Shown here: positions 56,605 to 64,000 of the stretch, in pieces
How the letters are laid out: each line of letters begins with the position of its first letter
How positions within the stretch are numbered: the first letter of the stretch is position 1
From: Diphasiastrum complanatum
Taxonomy: Eukaryota > Streptophyta > Lycopodiopsida > Lycopodiales > Lycopodiaceae
Assembly (NCBI GenBank): GCA_029204225.1
Contig: CM055095.1
Location: 71,525,617 to 71,589,616, forward strand
DNA length: 64,000 nucleotides
Reading direction: 5' to 3'
Translations under genes and position numbers: made by a program
The notes under the pieces: model-generated
Database searches by the model: none
Told to the model about the DNA's origin: nothing
Seen by the model: only the letters and a program-made list of their open reading frames with translations

Positions 56605-58800
56605 TGCAAAAATTTAAAAATTTCAATTCTAGTCCCATGCCAAGCATAGACAGAAACAAAAATATGAACGTAAAACGAACACAACAAACAAAAATTTTAC
56701 ATTATGTTATGCTAGTCATAGAAAGTGTTAAACAGACTATGCCAACACCAATAGAACTACACACTGAAATTCACAAAGAGCACATTTAGCATAAAATCAA
56801 CAATAACAAAGATAATTTCCAATTGCAAATGATTGTTCTTAAATGGTAAAAGGTTAGGGTTTCTTTTGAACAGTAGGGTTAAGGTTGGGTATACTTGACA
56901 CAGTTGCGGTCGTTGTAAAAGTTGGTCGTGAAGTAAATCGAAAAATTTGTTATTGATAGTACTAGTAATCGGCTGAAAAGGGGGCCCATTAAAGTTTAGA
57001 GGTCAATTTTTTTTTATTTAAGGACCCCAAGAGTAAGACATGGCACCTCATTTGCGAATTTGTGTTCAAGGTTATCGTCAGAGCAATAAATGCATTCATT
57101 CAACGACCTTCTATAATCCCGCGCATAGCTATCAACAATCCACTTTTTGTCTAGGTAATATTTGTAATTTTTTAGTCTTTAAAAGTCTTTCTTTATGCTC
57201 AGCATAGTATTATAAAGATTTAGTTTATCTGTGGCTTGTCCTTATCAAAAGCCAAAACAATAAATTAATCATCTTATTGAAAATTTTCACACCTAGTAGG
57301 ATTGGGTTTTAGATTTGTTTAGTGGAAGCGACACTAGAAGCGCATGCGCTGAGCAAAAAGACAGGCATGTTGCTGCTATAGAATTAGATTCTAGCTTAGT
57401 AGAATTTGTAAAAATGCGAATGAAATCCACCTCAGTTTTGCCAGATGAATTAACTGAGGTAGGAAATATTGATTTGTTTTTTATTAGTTAATTTAAAATA
57501 TGTGCAAAATTGAATATGTTGTCAAAATTCTATATCTAACTTTTTTAATGATTTTAGTTTTTAACAAAAGATGATATATTTTTTGCATGATAATATAAAA
57601 TTTGCAAAGCATTTTGAATATAGGCATTTTAAAAAAATATATATATATTACAAAAAATGAGTCTTCATGTCGTTTCTCTTTTTTTTGGTCATCATGTTTA
57701 TAGCAAAAAACCTGACCAACGGCACCCACACACGCCACCTGGAAAAATCAAGGAAAAGGAAAAGGGATGCTAAGGAAAATTAGAGGCCATCTACAGCCAT
57801 AGGGGTTGACAAATGAGGCTACCTACACGTTTGTATAATAATTGAAAAGGGGCCTTGGAAGCACCAAACCTAGGAGGAAGAAAATCTACTTGGTCTAAAA
57901 CAAAACTAGACCATAATTACACATTAAAGGCCTCCACCCACCAAGTACATGCAATTCAATGGGGAGGCAACTTGGAGAACCTACCAACTTTGACAATCTT
58001 CCAAATAGGGATAGACATGTGGCAAGAAGGGCTTGAAGGGCATGGGGTGCATCCATGAGGGCGATGAACGATGAGGAATAGGCTGCTTGTAGTATGGAAG
58101 AAAATAAGCGAAGCAACATATATTTAACTACTATAAGTAAGAGTGCTAAGTGAGGGTGCAAGCAAAGTGAAGAAGAATGCACCATAATGAATAATACTAT
58201 TATAGTGATCATGTTTGAAGGGGGGGAGTCTTTTTTAAGCCACCACTTTAGTGGTATAGTGGTGGGTTTCCAAAGATCAAAGGGTGGGGAGAGATGTACC
58301 ATCTTGGAAAGACTCCGTACCAGCGTCCCTCACCATCAAATGGTTGTTGCACCATGAATGACGTGCAGAATAAGATGCTCATCCTCTTTGAAGCATCCTC
58401 AACCTTGCAAGGGGGGTTGGGACCCTCATTCAAAATTAAGAAGGTTATTTTTACTACATAAGGGATTTTTAGTCCTCACCATGAGCAAGGGGTTATGTAT
58501 AGGGGAAGGCCCCCACCCGTGGGCCTTTCCCGTGGTAAAGGCACTATCACAAAAATTTCAAACGGACGGTTTTTACTGGAGAAGTTTTTATGTGTTTGTT
58601 TTTACTGGAGCTTCGTGAGGTTTTCACCGCCATTTTCTGTACGCTGCAGGGCGATGGAGGGGTGCCATTTTCTGCAAGTTGTAGTTTAATGGAGGGCCGA
58701 TGGATGGGCGCCATTCCCAGAATTTTCAAGATAAATTTTCAAGTTTGATAAACATATTGGTCAATTTAGCTTTATGGTAAAACACTTCTTGAATAGGAAC
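56605..58800. other. AT-rich DNA, no gene recognised
   Basis: No domain found on either strand. A GC-rich hairpin (GGGGAAGGCCC ... GGGCCTTTCCC) lies at about 58502-58531. The minus-strand 135-residue frame at 57895-58302 is not supported by any motif. Confidence 0.4.
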
Positions 58801-58812
58801 CTTAGTAAGATA

Positions 58813-58900
58813 TAATGTTCCTCTCATGTGTTATGCAAGTTTTGCACTATGTCATGTTCCTCTCATGTGTTATGCAGTTTTGCACTGGCACTTGTCAAAT
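58813..58900. repeat. 45-bp tandem duplication upstream of dioxygenase gene
   Basis: ATGTTCCTCTCATGTGTTAT followed by GCAAGTTTTGCACT (58813) recurs at 58853 with small changes; shorter repeats of CAAATTATG(T/A)CA follow to 58940. It lies about 600-700 bp before the dioxygenase ATG. Confidence 0.8.
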
Positions 58901-59454
58901 TATGTCAAATTATGACATGAACTGCCAAATTATGACATTAAGGGCCCACCCTTTGATCCACAGTGTTATAGGTAACAACAAAGAAGACATCTCATGAAAT
59001 ATCTTATACAGTCTGAGGAGATCTTTTGATGCTACTTAAGGGTGTCTCATACTAGTTGAAGGTGTCTCCTAGATAGAGTACTTGAAGCTGTGTCCTGACC
59101 GTTGGATGCGGGTGGAGCTGCTGCACCCTCAGCCATGGCTAGTGACAAATAATATAGTCAACCCGAAATAAACTCTCACACCCATTCTCATAGAAAATGC
59201 TTCTGCGTTTAACTGATCCCTGAATATCACAGCTAATTCGCATATGACCCACTTCATCTTTTGGATTGCCTGATCTGCATATCATTCCACACTCTACTCA
59301 GCTCTAGTCCTCACGAAGGATTGGGAGCAGCAGAGAAAGATTCACTCTTTTGTGTAGCATCACCATTCGTTTGCAGCTCATCGGGTACTGACGAATTACA
59401 AATACATGCAGCTGCACACTTCAGTACTTTCTTCACATACCTGTCTCTTTCAAG

Positions 59455-59485
59455 TATATCCATATATACTCATATATCATATTTA
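59455..59485 (+). promoter_or_regulatory. Likely TATA region of dioxygenase gene
   Basis: TATATCCATATATACTCATA lies 30-60 bp upstream of the ATG at 59512, giving a short 5' leader if used. It is the only TATA-rich cluster close to the start. Confidence 0.35.
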
Positions 59486-59511
59486 GTGTAGCTTTATTTC
59501 GTTGAGTGCAA

Positions 59512-60895
59512 ATGGACAACCTTGATTTGTATGCTAAAGGACCGCAAGCCCTGTGTGATCAGGGAGTAAAGGAGGTTCCTGAAGCATATATCCAGCCACA
59601 ACATGAACGTCCCAATTCAGGAAAGCCTGTCCGTGGCGAAAATTTGCCCCTGATCGATCTCTCAAGGCTAAATGGTGATGGACGAAATCAGGTCATAGAG
59701 GAATTAAGATGTGCCTGCGAGTCTTGGGGGTTATTCCACCTGGTAAACCATGGCTTTCCACAAAGCTCTATGGATGCTATGATGGAAGTGGGGCGCCACT
59801 TTTTTGAGCTTCCAGTGGATGAGAAAATGCGCTTCTTTGGAACAAAAGCCTCCTCTGAAACGCGCTATGGCCTCGTAAGGTTTAATTCAGACGACAACCG
59901 TGTATTAGAGTGGAGAGATTTTCTCTTTCAACCTTGCCATCCACTCTCGGATGAGATTATCAGCACATGGCCCAATGTTCCTCTCCATTACAGGTCATAG
60001 CAAGTTTTTGAGCTACTACTGAATCCTGATATAGTATATAACTAAGCGTTAATGATCTAGTTTTATCTGTTAACATGATTTGTTTGTGGCAGAGAAATCG
60101 CTCTGGAATACTGCAAAAACGCTCGTGCGTTAGCTGTGAGATTGCTAGCACTACTGTCGGAGAGTTTGGGTTTGAGGGACAGCTTTCTGAATGAAGCCTT
60201 CAAAGGTCATGATCAGCTGATGCTGATAAATCACTATCCACCTTGTCCGCAGCCGGATCTCGCTCTGGGACTGACTGGCCACACTGATGCGAATGGGTTC
60301 ACCATACTTCAGCATGACGATGTCCCAGGTCTTGAGGTTCTTAAGGATGGTTCTTGGTGCGCAGTGAGCTCTATCCCAAATGCCTTGGTCATAAACATGG
60401 GCGACCAAATGCAGGTGAGATGCTGTAGTCTTCATGAAGCAGGCGTAGCAAGACATAAATTTCTCACAATAGTTTCATTTAAATATGACAGAGATCGGCA
60501 AAAAAATATGTGATCTATGTGATAAGTTATAGCCGTTTCTGCACAACCAAAGGATTCAGACTTAAAGGTTCGTTAATATTTGCATGTGTCATCATCATAA
60601 CGTGGTGGTTGGAACCTGAGCGTGTTTGCTTTGTGTGCAGATCTTAAGCAATGGGAGATACAAGAGCATAGAACACCGAGCAGTTGTCAGCTCAGATAAA
60701 ACTCGCTTCTCCATAGCAACTTTCTGTGGACCATCATATGATGCAATCATAGCTCCAGCAGCAGAGCTAATCAAGCAGCATCCGACTCAATCAGCTGAGT
60801 ATCGTGAGGTTGTGTATGGGGAGTACTTGGGACAAGCTTACGCAAGAGGCCTCGAGGGCAAATTTTACATAAACTCTGTGAAAATACAAAAGTAG
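59512..60895 (+). CDS. 2-oxoglutarate/Fe(II)-dependent dioxygenase (DOXC class)
   Basis: Exons 59512-59993, 60093-60414 and 60641-60895 (introns of 99 and 226 bp, GT-AG) encode 352 residues, the usual length. The start is the ATG at 59512; no other in-frame ATG lies before the conserved N-domain. The non-haem DIOX_N domain covers about residues 45-150 (LPLIDLSRL, CESWGLFHLVNHGF). The catalytic domain has NHYPPCPQP (207-215), the iron triad H224-x-D226 and H280, and R290-x-S292 for 2-oxoglutarate. By block similarity (GDQMQILSNGRYKSIEHRAV) it falls in the group with DMR6/salicylate hydroxylases, flavone synthase I and related oxidases; the substrate cannot be decided. Such enzymes are soluble and cytosolic. 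No defects are seen. It stands alone among transposon debris. Confidence 0.93.
59994..60092 (+). other. Dioxygenase intron 1 (99 bp)
   Basis: GTCATAG donor and GTGGCAG acceptor; splits an Arg codon (AG|A) between YR and EIALEYC, a position commonly used in this gene class. Confidence 0.85.
60415..60640 (+). other. Dioxygenase intron 2 (226 bp)
   Basis: GTGAGAT donor after GDQMQ and TGTGCAG acceptor before ILSNGRYKS; phase 0, the usual site after the GDQLQ motif. Confidence 0.87.
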
Positions 60896-61850
60896 CCGTT
60901 ATAATAGCTGGGAGGTTGTGTGGTTGAGGGAGACCTTGGAATCACTTCACACTTAAAATGCCAAGTGGTGGTGCAAGATTGCCAAGCTACACTACTTTAG
61001 TGTTAAGTGAGAGTTATATTGACAAGTGACAACCTAAATTTTTTTGGAAAGTCGAATCGGGCAGAATGGCTTTTGCCCGGCTCCTTCCATTGCGTAATGG
61101 ATACTGAAATTTTTTCAGAAGCACATTACCAAGCATAATAGACATGTTTGACTTTGACTGATTAACACAAATGTGCCATGTGGCAGCTGTACGGAATCCG
61201 TACGGACGGGCACAGATAGGCAAAAAAAAGAAGCAGAATCTGCCTTTGAAAAAAATGCATGCATTTTCTGCTTTTTAATTTATTTGAAAATGGGCATAAT
61301 ATGCAACAGGTATCCATTACGTTAAAATAAGCAAGTGACTTTACAACTTCATGAAAGTCTGGAATTTGTTCAAAAGCTCCGTCACATGAAATGTTACCAA
61401 TGATGGTCAACACATCCAGGTGGAGTATACCATTTATTACTGGAATTTGCACAAGAGTGTGTACTTTGAAAAATGTTAAGCACCTAGAAATTGCCATTTT
61501 AGGACATACTTGGGGCAAGTGGCCAAATGAAATATTGGCTGCTATAAATAACTATACCTGCATGGAGAACATATCATTGTTTGAGAGAGATTGAATGATA
61601 GTAAATAGTTGCATCTTTGACATAAAGCCTTGCATAGGTTATGTGAAACGCAATTGTTAGCAGTTCACGCATTGACAACAGAGAGGGTGCGACGTAAGGC
61701 ATGGCAAGACCGCAGGCTGCATAAGAAGGATAGAGAGTACTTAGGATTGAGACGGTACTGAGGTAAGCCAGCAGAACAAATCATAAACTGGAGTCGTGAC
61801 AATTATGAAGGTGAAACTCCTTTGTCCGACACCAGCTTTACATCAGAAGA
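60896..61850. other. Dioxygenase downstream region, nothing further recognised
   Basis: No second gene or LTR is identified; AT-rich with short frames on both strands. Confidence 0.4.
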
Positions 61851-61917
61851 ATCTTCGTATGCCTTGAATATTTTTTCCAATGGATCTGATATTGAAGTGC
61901 AGTACTTTGATGTTATG

Positions 61918-62165
61918 AGAATGCTGATGACGAAGAATTCTTTGATGCCTGCGACGCTGAAGCGGATGTTTTGTATGAAGAAATTAACGTTGTAGACACG
62001 AACTCGAAAGAGTCTAACGATTCGAGTGACGAATCTGAACACAAATTTGGTAACAAGAACCATGTTGACGACAAGAAAACATCTGTGGAGTCAACCATGC
62101 GTGAAATTCATGGCCGTACCAAGGCCAGTATGACAGAAGGTATCATTTTACCAGATTCTTACCAG
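61918..62165 (+). pseudogene. Acidic plus-strand coding relic
   Basis: The frame reads ADDEEFFDACDAEADVLYEE then SKESNDSSDESEHKFGNKNH, extremely acidic and free of stops for 80 residues, ending about where the antisense protease relic begins. Unknown family; it may belong to a different retroelement gag or spacer. Confidence 0.35.
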
Positions 62166-62434
62166 TTTGAAATCTCAACTCTCTGGATTTCCAATGTACA
62201 CTTGCGTAGCTCCAGAGCATGAGCTGTGTCTTCTGTTATTATATTTACACTGAAACCAGAGTCAATTGGCACTTTTTCGATCAGGCATCCCGAAATGGTA
62301 ATATCAATCTCAGGTGCACCGAGATCACCTAAATCGATAGACAGAACACCAGCATCTGGTAGAGAAACTTTTTTCTTCTTTTTGGGCACAGAAAGACCTT
62401 TCAGTTGCTTTCTGTAATAAGTGTTATCTGCCAA
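62160..62434 (-). pseudogene. Gypsy aspartic protease
   Basis: GCLIEKVPIDSGFSVNIITE contains the Asp-Ser-Gly active-site triplet within the usual (V/I)DSG(A/S).(V/I)N(I/L)I context; here Phe replaces Ala/Ser. A stop follows at about 62157. Confidence 0.8.
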
Positions 62435-62829
62435 CAGCTGTTCAAAAGTAATGTTCGGACGAAGTCAGTCACGATGTCATATTCTTTCGTCTTTGATTTC
62501 GAGGTTGGTTTATCGATAACAACACTAGACAATTTCGTCTTCGCGATTTCTTCGTCCTCTTCCTCGAAAGTGACCACCTTTTCTGCAGCAGCTGTCTGAA
62601 GTTCAGTGTTGATGATGTCCTTTGCTTCTGCCGAGATATCTTTTGCAAATAACTTCGCAGCATTGCGGTCATAGTCAGGGTCATCTTTGAGATCTTCCTT
62701 AGTCATAAATTTGTTCGTTGTTTTGCTAGAGGATTTATTCTTCGAGGATTTTCTGCGCTTTGTTGAAGATTTCTGATCAGGTTTCGAGGAGCTTTTGCTT
62801 CTCGTTGTGACTTTGAATAATTTCTCCAC
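62401..62829 (-). pseudogene. Charged spacer between knuckles and protease
   Basis: 142 residues rich in Lys, Ser, Glu and Asp (RRKSSKNKSSSKTTNKF, FEEEDEEIAKTKLSS), open throughout; no domain recognised. Confidence 0.5.
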
Positions 62830-62974
62830 ATCACTTGGCCAGGACTGATCTGTCTTTGCCAGTTTCCTTCAATAAAGTCAATTCTCTGCACAACAACATC
62901 AGTCGCAGCTTTCGCTTTCAAGTCTGCAGCAGCTGGTGTTGCTACATACTGATATTTGGGTCGCGACTTCTGCG

Positions 62975-63360
62975 ACTGAGGGCAATCAGGATACTTGTAG
63001 CCAAGCTCTGTGCAATTCGAACATAATGGTACATAACCAATCGGTTTTCACGGTTGAGGACAGTCAGGAGAAAAATGTCCTGACTCTCCACAGTTGTAGC
63101 AGTTGCCCGAAACTGGTTTAATCGTAGTTTGAGACTTTGCTGGTCCAACAAATTCAGGAGGATTATGCCTTCTTGGTGCGAACTTGGGTCTGTCCTGCTG
63201 GCTTATGTTGTAGTACCCTGTACATAGTTAGTAGTCGCATCATTTTGAAAAATAAAAAGTACCTCCTGGACAGGATCTTCAATGTATTTGACATTCACAG
63301 TAGTGTAGTTTTTCTTAGTGTGTCCAGAACTTCCACATTTCGTACACCACATTCTTGAGT
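62975..63360 (-). pseudogene. Gag region with three zinc knuckles
   Basis: Knuckle 1 is CTKCGSSGHTKKNY (last Cys now Tyr, 63346-63305), knuckle 2 CYNCGESGHFSPDC (complete, 63108-63067), and knuckle 3 CSNCTELGYKYPDC (His now Tyr, about 63024-62983). A TGA stands between 2 and 3 where Arg CGA is likely ancestral. Each change fits a C-to-T or G-to-A transition. Confidence 0.8.
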
Positions 63361-63670
63361 TGGAAGAAGACGCTTTTGGTCTTTTATCTGCAACTTCAGA
63401 GATCTGCACTTTCAAGCCATTAAACTTTCTATTAAGTTTAGCCATATTACTCTTCCAAAGCTTTTCAACTTTAGAAGTTGACGACTTATCCTCGACAACT
63501 TTCGTGTCGTCCTTTCATTTAATTCGTCGTTTATTCTTTCTCTCTCATTTGTTAGCTTCTGATTCTGATGAATCGCTGCTTTCAGATTTCGAGCTTGAAG
63601 AACTAGTACATGAATCTGAATCTGAATCTTCATTGCTGTCACTAGAATCAGTCTTCGACTTTCGAGATTT

Positions 63671-64000
63671 CTACGTCGATCGTCGCTTTCGTGCTAATTT
63701 CGAGGTCTCGAAATTTTTGGCACTAGCTATTACTGCTGCTAAGGAGGTCATGTCCCCTTGTCTGCAATACCGATCAATCTTTGGTGGTAAACTAGCCAAA
63801 AACCATTCGATCTGCATATCTACGGGATATACACCAGTTAGTTTTCCTATGAGATTTTTAATCTTACATGTATATTTGCGAAGGGATTCTTTACTCTTCT
63901 TCTGAACATTGTTCAGACGTCCAAGAATTCTAGATTTGTAACCAATATCTCTGAACTGGTTCAAAAACGCATCTTTCAGCAAGTACCGGGTTCTTACACG
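63671..64000 (-). pseudogene. Gypsy gag capsid domain
   Basis: AFLNQFRDIGYKSRILGRLN, KKSKESLRKYTCKIKNLIGK and QIEWFLASLPPKIDRYCRQG match the retrotrans_gag capsid (F...F, Q....S...Y...F, F..GL....). The N-terminus continues past the window edge. Confidence 0.85.

Larger units (their letters stand above)
62110..64000 (-). mobile_element. Antisense Ty3/gypsy gag-protease, continuing past right edge
   Basis: From the right edge leftward: gag capsid (63982-63671), a linker, three zinc knuckles (about 63360-62975), a Lys/Ser-rich spacer (62829-62401) and the aspartic protease (62434-62160). RT and later domains are absent, so the element is truncated after the protease or its remainder is deleted. 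The 5' LTR would lie beyond 64000. Confidence 0.8.

Noticed and set aside
57895-58302. 135-residue minus-strand protein
   Set aside because: No recognisable motif and no neighbouring exon; composition typical of chance frames.
58502-58531. GC-rich hairpin as a terminator
   Set aside because: No gene ends nearby and intrinsic terminators do not apply to plant Pol II genes.
59506-59511. GTG at 59506 as start of the dioxygenase
   Set aside because: Plant nuclear genes rarely use GTG; an ATG follows two codons later at 59512.

Overview
This window looks like nuclear DNA of a land plant with a large, retrotransposon-rich genome. The reasons are a plant-type sulfate transporter with very long introns, a plant 2-oxoglutarate dioxygenase, Ty1/copia and Ty3/gypsy debris on both strands, initiator-tRNA-Met primer sites (TGGTATCAGAGC) and AT-rich intergenic DNA. 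A seed-free vascular plant or a gymnosperm would fit, but the sequence alone does not decide the species.

Two host genes are supported. (1) The 3' part of a SULTR4-type (vacuolar) sulfate transporter runs on the + strand from 1633 to 26393. Eight exons totalling 947 nt are spread over almost 25 kb; all junctions are GT-AG and all phases agree, so the gene looks intact where visible, with its 5' exons left of the window. (2) A compact, apparently intact 2OG-Fe(II) dioxygenase gene (three exons, 352 aa) lies at 59512-60895 on the + strand.

Most of the rest is mobile DNA. The 14.9-kb intron of the transporter (5948-20871) holds a 5'-truncated antisense LINE placed in a GA microsatellite, and a decayed sense chromovirus whose pol is split by a younger antisense non-autonomous LTR element with a perfect TTATG target duplication. 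Another intron holds an antisense solo LTR of the same chromovirus family and an LTR relic. The last intron holds a complete 406-bp TRIM (TSD GTGGA), a copia RNase H relic and a gypsy RT relic.

Downstream of the transporter (27-53 kb) are a GC-rich 175-bp insert with an 8-bp duplication, an internally deleted antisense copia element with a CTCCC duplication and a GC-rich foldback inside it, a 154-bp GA tract, a sense copia relic joined to a gypsy integrase relic, a copia 5' LTR with PBS and gag start, an antisense gypsy integrase, several degenerate tandem repeats, and antisense gypsy and copia relics. From 53.7 to 56.6 kb lies a decayed, intron-containing transposase-like gene of the type catalogued (from memory) as DUF7869. 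From 62.1 kb to the right edge is an antisense gypsy gag-protease with three zinc knuckles.

The most unusual item is the TRIM in the last intron of the transporter. Each 144-bp LTR contains a 72-nt tRNA-like domain with good Pol III A and B boxes, an arrangement analogous to the 5S-carrying Cassandra TRIMs but with a tRNA-type promoter. The chromovirus also shows a striking decay pattern: at least nine in-frame stops, all TAG, most of them where the family has Gln, as expected from deamination of methylated CAG (CHG) sites.
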